Assembly: GCA_963824085.1 (NCBI GenBank)
Contig: CAWGNT010000021.1
Coordinates: 62,001 to 126,000, forward strand
From: JARRNE01 sp963824085
GTDB lineage: Bacteria > Pseudomonadota > Gammaproteobacteria > Chromatiales > Chromatiaceae
Length of the DNA: 64,000 nt
Direction of reading: 5' to 3'
Part shown: positions 44,806 through 53,725 of the stretch, in pieces
Position numbering within the stretch: position 1 is the stretch's first letter
Layout: the number at the start of each line of letters is the position of its first letter
Position numbers and translations under genes: made by a program
The notes under the pieces: generated by a model
The model's input: only the letters and a program-made list of their open reading frames with translations
The model's database searches: none
Told to the model about the DNA's origin: nothing

Positions 44806-45160
44806 GATCACCGTCCCCCGGCTTGCGTTCGCGACGCTTGAACGGGGACAGGCGGGTTGCGGCCGACACCGCTCGCCCTACCTGGTGCGATTGCGAGGCA
44901 AACATCAGACCCTGGCGAAGACACCCACCAAGTCCTGTTACGGAAGTACGATCCAGACGTCGCCAGACTGCGCACCATGCCGTTAACATCCCGGGCTGTC
45001 GTCCCGGCTTGCCTGCTACCGGTTCCCCGATCGGAGCCGGCCCCTTACCCCAATATTATAGTTTCGGTACATTCCATTTTCTTAAAATGACCGATGCGCC
45101 TTGCGCGCTGAGGTGCGGCGGCTGCGTCTGCTGGTACACCGCAACTTCTAAAGACTGGCG
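44806..45160. other. Divergent gap between RND pump and dus
   Basis: This 355-nt gap is partly A/T-rich. A perfect 6-bp hairpin CATTTT/AAAATG sits at 45075-45089, about 70 nt before the dus start, and CAATATTATAG lies at 45052-45062 where promoter elements might be. No ORF with coding character was found. Confidence 0.4.
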
Positions 45161-46183
45161 ATGCAAAGCGAACGTCTCGAAACGACACAGTACGCCACGG
45201 CTGCGCATGGCCTCGACCGTCGGCTCAGCGTCGCCCCGATGCTCGACTGGACCGATAGGCACTGCCGGCACCTCTTGCGTCTGATCACCCGCCGCACCCT
45301 GCTCTACACGGAGATGGTCACCACCGGAGCCCTGCTCCACGGGGACCGGGAGCGCTTTCTACGCTTTGACCCTATCGAGCACCCAGTCGCGCTCCAGCTC
45401 GGAGGCAGCGAACCGGAGGCGATGGCCGCCTGCGCGAGGCTGGGCGAGGAGCGGGGATACGACGAGATCAACATGAACGTGGGCTGCCCTTCCGACCGCG
45501 TCCAATCCGGTCGCTTCGGAGCCTGTCTGATGGCGGAGCCAGCGCTGGTGGCCGAGTGCGTAGCGGCGATGAAGGAGGCGGTGCGCGTACCAGTGTCAGT
45601 TAAGACACGGATCGGCATCGATCACCAGGACAGTTACGAAGCACTTTGCCGGTTCGTGGAAGCGGTCACCGCGGCCGGGTGTGACGCCCTGATCGTCCAT
45701 GCGCGCAAGGCGTGGCTGCAGGGGCTGAGTCCCAAGGAGAATCGGGAGATCCCACCCCTGCGCTATGAAGTGGTCGAGCAGCTGAAGCGGGACTTTCGGG
45801 CGGTGCCTATCGTCATCAACGGCGGTATCACAAGCCTCGACCAAGCCAGTTCTCTATTGTCCCGTCTGGACGGCGTCATGATCGGGCGCGAAGCCTACCA
45901 GAACCCCTGGCTGCTAGCGGAGGCGGACAGTGAGATCTTCGGAGACATCAAACGTAAGCATACCCGCCACGACGTGCTGGGGGCGTTCGTTCGCTACGCC
46001 GAGCGGGAGCACGCCAAAGGCGAGCCGCTTAGCGCCATGACCAGGCACGTCCTCGGGCTCTTCAACGGCCGCCCGGGTGCGCGCGCATGGCGGCGGCACA
46101 TCAGCGAGAACACCCACCGCCCGGGAATGGGCGCAGAGCTGCTGCGACAAGCCTTGCCGCCTCCGGATGCACCGACAAGCTAA
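45161..46183 (+). CDS. dusA: tRNA dihydrouridine(20/20a) synthase DusA
   Basis: This 340-residue flavoenzyme reduces uridines 20 and 20a of tRNA to dihydrouridine. The FMN TIM barrel starts LSVAPMLDWTDRHCR, a DusA hallmark; the catalytic Cys lies in NMNVGCPSDRVQ; KTRIGIDHQDSYE and VINGGI complete the flavin site. Its C-terminal helical domain (PLSAMTRHVLGLFNGRPGARAWRRHI) is DusA-like rather than DusB- or DusC-like. It is divergent from the RND pump and convergent with the GTPase gene. Confidence 0.95.
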   Translation: MQSERLETTQYATAAHGLDRRLSVAPMLDWTDRHCRHLLRLITRRTLLYTEMVTTGALLHGDRERFLRFDPIEHPVALQLGGSEPEAMAACARLGEERGYDEINMNVGCPSDRVQSGRFGACLMAEPALVAECVAAMKEAVRVPVSVKTRIGIDHQDSYEALCRFVEAVTAAGCDALIVHARKAWLQGLSPKENREIPPLRYEVVEQLKRDFRAVPIVINGGITSLDQASSLLSRLDGVMIGREAYQNPWLLAEADSEIFGDIKRKHTRHDVLGAFVRYAEREHAKGEPLSAMTRHVLGLFNGRPGARAWRRHISENTHRPGMGAELLRQALPPPDAPTS

Positions 46184-46281
46184 GAACGAAGAGGCGCACG
46201 AAATCTTCGGATTCAGCCTGGCTGGTCGCAGCTCTGGCTGACCCTATTTTCCGTCGCGGCCAAAGCGCTTCCAGTGAGAAG

Positions 46282-47286
46282 CTATGCGTGCAGCTCGAGG
46301 ATGTCCCCGTCCTCGACGTGGTGGTCGCGCCCCACCTGGAGGCCATGGATGTCTCCGCGCCAAAGGCGAGCATACTTGAGCGCGTTCGCGAAGTCCTTGT
46401 GCACAAGGCTGGCCACGTCGGCCACGGTCTCGCCGGAGCGCAAGGCAAATGGGCGGTGATTGTCCGCAGGATGCCCCGGCGCCTTGGTGTAGACGCGCAC
46501 GATACCGAGCTCCCGGAACAGCCAAGGCCCCACGGTGTCCAGACCTGAGCCTGTCTCCGCGGACACTGCAAGCACCGGATAGTCGAAACCGGTCAGCTCC
46601 CGCAGGACCGCGAGCTCATCGTCGAGCTGCGGGACCTGATCCGCCTTGTTGGCGAGCATGACGGCGGGCAGCAACACCGCGAACGGGTCATCGAGCTCCT
46701 CCCGCGCACCGCCCGCCCAGTGCGCGGTCAGGTAGACCCGCTTTTCCCGCAACATGGTGTGCAGGGTCATCAGCTGATCCACACAGGCCGGCTCGGCGAG
46801 GTCCACCACCAACAGGCAGGCATCGGTCTGCTGCAGCGTTCCGCCTATCCAGGGAATGGGGCGTTCCGGGGCGATGGGCGGTAGATCGAGCAGCTGAAAC
46901 AGGACATCCTCGTGCGGCAGCATCCCGGGCTGCGGATACTGCGTGGTGAAAGGGTAGGGCCCGACCTGAGCATGCGAGCCGGTGAGCCTGGCGTGGAGGG
47001 CAGACTTTCCAGTGTTCGGCGGCCCGATCAGGGCAACCTGGGCCGCACCCTCCGGACGAAAGACCGTGACCGGCCCGCCGTGGGCGGCCCCTTTCTTCGG
47101 ACCTTCCAGCTCGTCGGTGAGCTGTTTGATACGGGTCTTGATGTCCGCCTGCAGGTGGTCCGTGCCCTTGTGCTTGGGGATGGTGCGGAGCATCTCGCGC
47201 AGCCAGTGCAGCCGGTCTTGCGGATCACGGGCGCGGCGGAGCCCTGCCTCGGCGGCCTTGTACTCGGGACTCAGATTAGCCGGCAT
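46282..47286 (-). CDS. TGS-domain GTPase of the OBG/DRG type
   Basis: This 334-residue protein looks like a small DRG-type GTPase. An N-terminal helical region is followed by the P-loop GPPNTGKSAL (about 90-99), a G3-like region QLLDLPPI where D-x-x-G is altered to D-L-P-P, NKAD (G4), and a C-terminal TGS domain (VRVYTKAPGHPADNHRPF, then GSETVADVASLVHKDF-like). The P-loop ending GKSAL and the missing Gly in G3 are unusual for an active GTPase. The function is unknown; relatives are ribosome-associated in other organisms. It is convergent with dusA. Confidence 0.85.
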   Translation of the reverse strand: MPANLSPEYKAAEAGLRRARDPQDRLHWLREMLRTIPKHKGTDHLQADIKTRIKQLTDELEGPKKGAAHGGPVTVFRPEGAAQVALIGPPNTGKSALHARLTGSHAQVGPYPFTTQYPQPGMLPHEDVLFQLLDLPPIAPERPIPWIGGTLQQTDACLLVVDLAEPACVDQLMTLHTMLREKRVYLTAHWAGGAREELDDPFAVLLPAVMLANKADQVPQLDDELAVLRELTGFDYPVLAVSAETGSGLDTVGPWLFRELGIVRVYTKAPGHPADNHRPFALRSGETVADVASLVHKDFANALKYARLWRGDIHGLQVGRDHHVEDGDILELHA

Positions 47287-47445
47287 GGACGATCAGAAGC
47301 GCTGACGTCGAAGGATCTTTTCAGAGGAGTCACCTTAAACTTGGCACTTGAACAGCCAAGGCGCATGGAGCCCCAAGACTTGCAGATGGTTAGCAATAGC
47401 CATGGCATCAACCGCGGGAATTCACGCAAGGTCCAGCCAGAACGC

Positions 47446-47545
47446 CTGCACCCATCCCTGGGGTCTGGATCCCGGCGCTCCCTGCCGGGATGACGCTACC
47501 GGTCTACGTTTCGGCAAGGGCTGCCCCGGGCTCGAGCCGGGCGAT
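47446..47545. repeat. Composite dispersed repeat, copy 2
   Basis: GGATCCCGGCGCTCCCTGCC (47467-47486) then CCCCGGGCTCGAGCCGGGCG (47524-47543), the same two hairpin modules found in the opposite orientation at 24045-24180. It fills most of the gap between the GTPase gene and glnS. Confidence 0.65.
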
Positions 47546-47553
47546 TGCGTCGT

Positions 47554-49236
47554 TCAACCCTGTCGCTGCTCAATCCGAGCCCAGGTGTCCCGCAATCCTA
47601 CCGCTCGGTTGAACACGAGCCGACCGGGGCCCGAGTCCCGGTCCACGACGAAATATCCCTCCCGCTCGAACTGAAAGCGCTCCCCCGGCTGGGCCGCGGC
47701 CAGCGTCGGCTCCACACGGCAGTTGGTCAGGGTGCGCAGCGAGTCCCGGTTGAGGTCCGAGAGAAAGTCGCCCTTCCCTGCCCCGGGCTCCGGCACCTGG
47801 AACAGGCGATCGTAGAGCCGCACTTCCGCGACCGCCGCGTGTGCGGCTGAAACCCAATGGACGACCCCCTTCACCTTGCGCCCTTCCGGATTCTTCCCCA
47901 GGGTAGACGGATCATGGCTGCAGCGCAGCTCGACGATCTCGCCCGTCTCGTCCCTTATGACCTGGTCGCATCGGACCACATAGGCGTTGCGCAGCCTGAC
48001 CTCGCCGCCCGGAGTCAGGCGCTTGAAGCCCTTGGGCGGCACCTCGGCGAAGTCCTCGCGGTCGATGAAGAGCTCCCGGCCAAAGGGGATCATTCGACGT
48101 CCCATGGTTTCGTCCTTGGGGTGATTCGGGGCCGTCAGCTGTTCAGTCTGGCCCTCTCCGTAGCTCTCGATCACCACCTTAAGGGGATGCAGCACCGCCA
48201 TGGCGCGCGGCGCCGCGCGGTCCAGGTCGTCGCGGATGGCGTTCTCGAGCATCGCCATCTCGACGAGATTTTCCGCCTTGGTAACGCCGATGCGCTCGCA
48301 AAACGTGCGGATGGCCGCCGGCGTATAGCCCCGGCGGCGCAGTCCGGCGATGGTCGGCATGCGTGGGTCGTCCCAACCCTCGACGTAGCCCTCATCCACC
48401 AGCTGGGTGAGCTTGCGCTTGCTCATCACGGCGTACTCGAGGTTCAGGCGTGAGAACTCGATCTGGCGCGGTTTGCAGGGTACGGAGACGTTGTTCACCG
48501 CCCAGTCGTACAGCGGACGATGGTCCTCGAACTCCAACGTGCACAGCGAGTGGGTGATTCCCTCCAGGGCGTCCGAGATTGGATGCGTGTAGTCATACAT
48601 GGGATAGAGGCACCACTCGCTGCCGGTCTGGTGGTGGACGACACCGTGGCGGATGCGGTAGAGCACCGGGTCGCGCATATTGAGGTTGGGCGCGGCCATG
48701 TCGATCTTGGCCCGCAGGGTCTTGGCGCCGTCGGGAAACTCGCCGGCGCGCATGCGCCGAAAGAGATCCAGATTCTCCTCTGGGGAGCGGCCGCGGTAAG
48801 GGCTCTCCCTGCCTGGCTCGGTGAGCGTTCCGCGGTACGCCCGCACCTCGTCGGCGCGGAGCTCGCAGACGTAGGCAAGCCCCTTCTCGATCAGCTCGAC
48901 GGCGAACTGGTAGAGCTGCTCGAAGTAGTCGGAGGCAAAGTAGAGCCGGTCCTCCCAGTCGTACCCCAGCCAGCGGACGTCTCCCTTGATCGCGTCGACG
49001 AACTCGCGGTTCTCCTTGTGCGGATTGGTGTCGTCGAAGCGCAAGTTGCAGGTGCCGCCGAAGTCTTCGGCGAGCCCGAAGTTGAGGACGATGGACTTGG
49101 CATGACCGATGTGCAGGTAGCCATTGGGCTCCGGGGGAAAGCGGGTGGCGATCTGTCGGTGCTTACCGCTGGCGAGGTCCTCCTCGATGATCTGGCGGAT
49201 GAAGTTGGTCTTCGCGGGGACTGCTTTGTCGGACAT
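47554..49236 (-). CDS. glnS: Glutamine--tRNA ligase
   Basis: This 560-residue class I synthetase charges tRNA-Gln. Catalytic signatures are FPPEPNGYLHIGHAKS (HIGH) and the KMSKS-equivalent VMSKRKL, followed by the two beta-barrel anticodon domains (FAEVPPKGFKRLTPGGEVRL, and FQFEREGYFVVDRDS). It is fully distinct from the GltX gene at 50.7 kb. The ATG at 49236 gives MSDKAVPAKTNFIRQII, typical of GlnS; the frame is open upstream to 49488. Having GlnS means this organism does not need the transamidation route for Gln-tRNA. Confidence 0.96.
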   Translation of the reverse strand: MSDKAVPAKTNFIRQIIEEDLASGKHRQIATRFPPEPNGYLHIGHAKSIVLNFGLAEDFGGTCNLRFDDTNPHKENREFVDAIKGDVRWLGYDWEDRLYFASDYFEQLYQFAVELIEKGLAYVCELRADEVRAYRGTLTEPGRESPYRGRSPEENLDLFRRMRAGEFPDGAKTLRAKIDMAAPNLNMRDPVLYRIRHGVVHHQTGSEWCLYPMYDYTHPISDALEGITHSLCTLEFEDHRPLYDWAVNNVSVPCKPRQIEFSRLNLEYAVMSKRKLTQLVDEGYVEGWDDPRMPTIAGLRRRGYTPAAIRTFCERIGVTKAENLVEMAMLENAIRDDLDRAAPRAMAVLHPLKVVIESYGEGQTEQLTAPNHPKDETMGRRMIPFGRELFIDREDFAEVPPKGFKRLTPGGEVRLRNAYVVRCDQVIRDETGEIVELRCSHDPSTLGKNPEGRKVKGVVHWVSAAHAAVAEVRLYDRLFQVPEPGAGKGDFLSDLNRDSLRTLTNCRVEPTLAAAQPGERFQFEREGYFVVDRDSGPGRLVFNRAVGLRDTWARIEQRQG

Positions 49237-49888
49237 CGGTGAATTTCCGAGACATCGACGATTCGGTGAGTAGGAGACGTCAAGGCGGAGCTGCCAAGTA
49301 TCGTAGTGGCGACGCCCTTTCGTCCCGCCCTGTACCTGGCAGCGGGGGCTCAGATGGCGCTCACAACCGGATATTACTCGCAGCGATATTGCCATTGCAG
49401 CATATCGGCTTTCGCGGAAGGCGAGAAGCCGACCTCTTCGCGAGCTCGGACGGGATGCCGCCGGAGAGCTCGGAGGGCTTTCCAGCATCGGCGATGGGGA
49501 TTGGCGCTATACCTCAGCTGTAGGCCAGGGGTCGGGTACGGACCGTCGAGACACGCCGTAAATACGTCCCATGCGGGCTCCACGGCGCCCTCCCTGGCGC
49601 CGAGGGTCCCGCCGCCCCGCACCCGACCCCTGTCTTAGTTTGCGGCTGAGCCACGACGCTGGTCGCCTCGGCGATTGCCGGACCAGGACTGGCCCTCAAT
49701 GCCTCTCCTTGGACGCGGAAGAGCTCAGGCGATTTCTGTCAAAGACGCTCTTTTCCATCGCCGGACACTTTCGCCTACACTGTTTGCGATTGAGGCGGAC
49801 TGACCCATGGCCATGCAGCCGAGATCCGCCGCTCGACCGCTGACCTCCTTTGGCCCTTCGGGAAAACGGGCACGGAGCCGCGCATTCG
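49237..49888. other. Large gap with a long-hairpin repeat, upstream of the PilZ gene
   Basis: These 652 nt hold the repeat copy at 49528-49630. The rest (49237-49527 and 49631-49888) has only short ORFs without ribosome binding sites or recognisable motifs. TACACT near 49774-49779 might be a -10 box for the PilZ gene, but no -35 is clear. Confidence 0.45.
49528..49630. repeat. Dispersed long-hairpin repeat, copy 3
   Basis: Arms GGGGTCGGGTACGGACC (from 49528) and CCCCGCACCCGACCCC (to 49630) are imperfect reverse complements, enclosing GCCGTAAATACGTCCC and a GGCGCC/GGCGCC inner hairpin. Copy 4 at 58.9 kb is the same element in the reverse orientation. Confidence 0.7.
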
Positions 49889-50623
49889 ATGACTGCCCCC
49901 GCCAACACTGCAGGCCGAGCGGACCTGCGCTCGACCTACGAGGACATCGATAAATCAGCGGCCATCGTCACGATGCTGGAGGGAATTGCCGACGCACGTA
50001 CCCCCATCATTGTGCGCACTCTCCCGAGCGGGGCGAGTTACTCCAGCGCCATCGTCAGTGTTGACGGCGACCGCCGGACCTTCGTGATCGACGAAGTGCT
50101 TCCGTTGGATGCAAATCGGCACTTCACGGCGGGCATGCGGCTGCGCATAACGACCCAGGTGAGAGAAGTCGATGCGTCCTTCACGACAGTGGTTCTGGAG
50201 GCGAACCGCCGGAACGGTGGTCTGCATGAGCTGCAGGTCCCGAGCACCGTGCGCCGCTACCAAAAACGAAGCTACTTTCGGGCGAAGTGCTCGGGCGCCG
50301 CACAGGTCCACCTCGTCCCTGTTGAAGGGGAAGTCATCCAAGCGGAGCTTCGCGATCTCTCTATCGGCGGGGTGGGGCTGCGGCTCAGAGATCCAGTACC
50401 CGCGGCAATTAGCCTTGGTGCCGTCTTTCACGACTGCGAGATCCTGCTCGGTCCAGAGACAGTCCTATCCTGTATGCTTGAGATACGTCACGTCAGCACA
50501 CCGCGCCGATCCCGAATGACAATGGTCGGCTGCCGCTTTCTCGATCTTGACAAGACGGCCCAGAACACAATCTCGCGCGTCGTTGCGCGCTGGGAGCTCG
50601 AGCAGCTAACGCGGCGCAAGTAG
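49889..50623 (+). CDS. PilZ-domain protein with YcgR-like N-terminal region
   Basis: This 244-residue cytoplasmic protein probably binds cyclic di-GMP. The PilZ domain lies at ~120-235, with the RxxxR loop in VRRYQKRSYFR (R123/R127) and DLSIGGVG (D156, S158, G161). The N-terminal ~110 residues (YSSAIVSVDGDRRTFVIDEV, LRITTQVREVDASFTTVV) match the YcgR-type N-terminal beta domain of flagellar-brake proteins. GGAG in the upstream GGAGCCGCGCATTCG supports the ATG at 49889. No flagellar or cellulose gene is near, so the target is unknown. Divergent from glnS and convergent with gltX. Confidence 0.85.
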   Translation: MTAPANTAGRADLRSTYEDIDKSAAIVTMLEGIADARTPIIVRTLPSGASYSSAIVSVDGDRRTFVIDEVLPLDANRHFTAGMRLRITTQVREVDASFTTVVLEANRRNGGLHELQVPSTVRRYQKRSYFRAKCSGAAQVHLVPVEGEVIQAELRDLSIGGVGLRLRDPVPAAISLGAVFHDCEILLGPETVLSCMLEIRHVSTPRRSRMTMVGCRFLDLDKTAQNTISRVVARWELEQLTRRK

Positions 50624-50680
50624 ACATCGCCTCCGGGATGTGCCTGCTGTCCCGGAAAAAAACCAGCTCCTGCCCGCGCC

Positions 50681-52096
50681 TCAACCCTGGGTCTCCCGCT
50701 CCCGAATAAAGGCAAGGGCCTTGTCGATGCGGCGCAGAGTTGCATCTTTGCCCGCGAGACGCAGTGTCACATCGATGCCCGGAGAGGCCGCCCTGCCGAC
50801 AATGGCGACACGCAGCGGCTGGGCGACCTTGCCCATCTTCACACCGAGCTCGCTTGCCACACGCTCGACCGTCCGCTCCAATGCCTCGGGCTCCCAGTCT
50901 TCGAGGGCCAACATCTCCAGCTCCGCCCGCATCCGCTCCAGGGGCTCCCTCGCAGGCGATCGGAGGTGCTTCTTGGCTGCCTGCTCGTCGTAAGCATCGA
51001 AGTCCTTGTACGCGAAGGCACTGATCTCCGCTAGCTCCACGAGGGTCTTTGCCCTTCCCTGCTGGGCCTGAACAACCTCCAATAGGTCAGGCCCCGCCGC
51101 AGGGTCCACATTGAGCCGGCCCATGTGTGGACTCAGCAGCCTTGCGATGCGTCCGGGATCCGCGTGCTGCAAGTAATACTGATTGAGCCACAGGAGCTTG
51201 TCCCTGTCGAAGCTCGACGGGGCCTTGTTGACCTGAGCGATGTCGAAAAGCTGGATCATGTCGTCGAGCGAGAAGATCTCCTGATCACCGTGGGACCAGC
51301 CGAGCCGGACCAGGTAATTCAGAAGGGCCTCCGGGAGAAACCCCTGGTCGCGGTAAGCAATGACGCTGACCGCCCCGTGGCGCTTCGACAAACGCGCCCC
51401 GTCTTCGCCCAGGATCATGGGGACGTGCGCGTATCGGGGCGGCTCGCGGCCGAGGGCGCGCAAGATATTGATCTGGCGCGGTGTGTTGTTCAGATGGTCG
51501 TCGCCGCGGATCACGTGAGTGATCTCCATGTCGGCGTCGTCCACCACCACCGTGAGATTGTAGGTGGGCGAGCCGTCGCTCCGGCGAATGATTAGGTCGT
51601 CGAGCTCGTGATTGCTGATCAGCACCTTCCCCCGGATCAGGTCGTCGACCAGCACGTCGCCGTCGTTCGGGTTACGGAAACGGATGACGTGCGGCTCTTC
51701 CGGGTCGATGGACAGCCCGCGGCAGTGGCCGTCATAGCGCGGCTTTGTCTTCTTCGCCATCTGCTCGTCGCGCAGTGCGTCCAGCCGCTCCTTCGAGCAG
51801 TTGCAACGGTACGCGAGTCCCTTGGCCATCAGGTCGTCTATGACCGCGTTGTAACGGTCGAACCGCTTCGTCTGGAAGAAAGGACCCTCGTCGTACTCCA
51901 ATCCTAGCCAGGCCATGCTTTCGAGGATCGCGTTCACCGACTCCGGCGCGGAGCGCTCAAGGTCCGTGTCCTCGATGCGCAAGACGAACGCGCCCCCGTG
52001 CTTGCGCGCGAAGAGGTAGGAGAAGAGCGCCGTGCGGGTGCCGCCAACGTGGAGATAGCCGGTGGGCGAAGGGGCAAAACGGGTGCGGACGGTCAT
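50681..52096 (-). CDS. gltX: Glutamate--tRNA ligase
   Basis: This 471-residue class I synthetase charges tRNA-Glu, the substrate also for heme synthesis by the C5 route. HIGH appears as HVGG in FAPSPTGYLHVGGTRTAL, and the KMSKS-type loop is RLSKRHGAVS. Anticodon-binding helices follow in the last 150 residues. Length matches the bacterial discriminating form. It has the same direction as rluB, 62 nt apart, and lies downstream of it. Confidence 0.95.
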   Translation of the reverse strand: MTVRTRFAPSPTGYLHVGGTRTALFSYLFARKHGGAFVLRIEDTDLERSAPESVNAILESMAWLGLEYDEGPFFQTKRFDRYNAVIDDLMAKGLAYRCNCSKERLDALRDEQMAKKTKPRYDGHCRGLSIDPEEPHVIRFRNPNDGDVLVDDLIRGKVLISNHELDDLIIRRSDGSPTYNLTVVVDDADMEITHVIRGDDHLNNTPRQINILRALGREPPRYAHVPMILGEDGARLSKRHGAVSVIAYRDQGFLPEALLNYLVRLGWSHGDQEIFSLDDMIQLFDIAQVNKAPSSFDRDKLLWLNQYYLQHADPGRIARLLSPHMGRLNVDPAAGPDLLEVVQAQQGRAKTLVELAEISAFAYKDFDAYDEQAAKKHLRSPAREPLERMRAELEMLALEDWEPEALERTVERVASELGVKMGKVAQPLRVAIVGRAASPGIDVTLRLAGKDATLRRIDKALAFIRERETQG

Positions 52097-52158
52097 GGCA
52101 ATCCTGAGGCGAAGCTCGTGGAAGCAAAGGTACGGATTCTAGCAAAGCTGCCCGGCGA

Positions 52159-53097
52159 TCAAGGGCGAGGCTTCCGTTTCGGGGGGTACGGCGAACGCTG
52201 CTGGGCATCGGCTTGCCCCCGCGATCCTGCCCGGTGCTTGCGCGGCCCGCGGTCATGCGCCCGACGAGGGCGGGCCTCGTCCCACGGTCCCGGCGCGCGC
52301 TTCTGAGCTCTCGGACGCTCCATTCCAGCGAGGACGAGCAGCCCCGCCGTCTCCTCCTCGGTAAGGTCTCGCCAGTGTCCGGCAAAAACCCTCGCCCCCA
52401 GGGTCACATTGCCGTAGCGGATGCGGATGAGACGGCTCACCTTGCAGCCGGCCGCCTCCCACAGACGGCGCACCTCGCGGTTACGGCCCTCGCGCAGCAC
52501 CACGTGGAACCAATGGTTGGCTCCCGAGCCACCGGCGTCTTCAACGCGTTCGAAACGCGCGGGACCGTCCTCCAGCTCGATGCCGCCGGTGAGACGTTGC
52601 AGCGTCTCGGGGGGCATCCCGCCGAGGATCCGCACGGCGTACTCGCGCTCGACCTCGCGCGAGGGATGCATCAGGCGGTTCGCGAGCTCGCCCTGGTTCG
52701 TCAACAAGAGCAGCCCCGAGGTACTGATATCCAGCCGCCCCACCGCTACCCAGCGGCCTCCCTTGATGTGCGGCAGGCGGCGGAATGCGGTCGGCCGACC
52801 TTGCGGGTCGGAGCGCGTCACCACCTCGCCCTCAGGCTTGTTGTAAGCGATCACCCGCAGCTCGGCCTGGCGCGCCGTACGGCGATTCAGGTCCTTGCCG
52901 TCGAGGCGGATGCGGTCCGCAGATGTCACCCGGTCCCCGAGCTTCGCGACCTGACCGTTCACACGCACGCGGCCGCCGCTGATCCAGCGCTCTATCTCAC
53001 GACGAGAGCCGAGGCCCGCATCCGCGAGGACCTTCTGAAGACGCACGCCCTCTTCCGCCCGCTGGCGGCGTGGCGGATGTCGCCGCTCAGTCATCAT
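52159..53097 (-). CDS. rluB: 23S rRNA pseudouridine(2605) synthase RluB
   Basis: This 312-residue pseudouridine synthase of the RsuA/RluB class modifies 23S rRNA near the peptidyl transferase centre. An N-terminal S4 domain (VRLQKVLADAGLGSRREIERWI) precedes the catalytic domain with VGRLDISTSGLLLLTN (Asp) and LREGRNREVRRLWEA. The last ~60 residues form a very basic Arg/Pro/Lys-rich tail, as in E. coli RluB. The start overlaps scpB by 11 nt; the ATG may be 53097 or 53094. It belongs to the trpS-scpA-scpB-rluB operon. Confidence 0.93.
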   Translation of the reverse strand: MMTERRHPPRRQRAEEGVRLQKVLADAGLGSRREIERWISGGRVRVNGQVAKLGDRVTSADRIRLDGKDLNRRTARQAELRVIAYNKPEGEVVTRSDPQGRPTAFRRLPHIKGGRWVAVGRLDISTSGLLLLTNQGELANRLMHPSREVEREYAVRILGGMPPETLQRLTGGIELEDGPARFERVEDAGGSGANHWFHVVLREGRNREVRRLWEAAGCKVSRLIRIRYGNVTLGARVFAGHWRDLTEEETAGLLVLAGMERPRAQKRAPGPWDEARPRRAHDRGPRKHRAGSRGQADAQQRSPYPPKRKPRP

Positions 53098-53725
53098 TGT
53101 CTGCCGCAGTGGGGAGAGGCACTACCTGGGGCGGTTGGCCGTCACGGTCTCCGGATCGCCCGGGCTCATCGAGATCCAGCTCGTCGCCGAGAAACTCGGG
53201 GTCACGGATCTCGGCCAGGGCCGGCAGGTCGTTGAGCGAGCGCAGCCCGAAGTAGTCCAAGAACTTCCGCGTCGTGGCGTAAAGGGCTGGTCGGCCCGGC
53301 ACGTCGCGATGCCCGACGATGCGGATCCATTCGCGCTCGGCCAGGGTCTTGACGATGTTAGTGCTGACAGAGACGCCTCGGATGTCCTCGATCTCGCCGC
53401 GAGTGATCGGCTGCCGGTATGCGATAAGCGCGAGTGTCTCTAGAAGCGCCCGCGAGTAACGGGCGGGCTTCTCGTCCCACAGACGCCCGACCCAGGGTGC
53501 AAGCTCGGCGCGCACCTGCACACGATAGCCTCCGGCCACCTGGGCGAGCTCCACGCCGCGATTGACGTAGTCCTTCTCGAGAGAGGCCAGGACCTCCAGG
53601 ACCAGGTCCCGATCGGGTCTCTCCTCCTCCGCAAAGAGGCCGAGCAGCTGGTCGGGCGTGAGCGGTCCACCGGCAGCGAGCAGGGCGCCCTCAATGATCT
53701 GGCTGAGGGCGGGCGTCCCGCTCAC
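53087..53725 (-). CDS. scpB: SMC-Scp complex subunit ScpB
   Basis: This 212-residue winged-helix protein forms the ScpAB sub-complex of SMC condensin, which compacts and segregates chromosomes. Two WH domains are visible (LSQIIEGALLAAGGPLTPDQLLGLF, then LAPWVGRLWDEK..YSRALLETLALIAYRQPITRGEIE). No SMC gene is in the window. Start overlaps the scpA stop by 4 nt (ATGA-type), showing translational coupling. The C-terminus is Asp-rich. Confidence 0.93.
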   Translation of the reverse strand: MSGTPALSQIIEGALLAAGGPLTPDQLLGLFAEEERPDRDLVLEVLASLEKDYVNRGVELAQVAGGYRVQVRAELAPWVGRLWDEKPARYSRALLETLALIAYRQPITRGEIEDIRGVSVSTNIVKTLAEREWIRIVGHRDVPGRPALYATTRKFLDYFGLRSLNDLPALAEIRDPEFLGDELDLDEPGRSGDRDGQPPQVVPLPTAADNDD

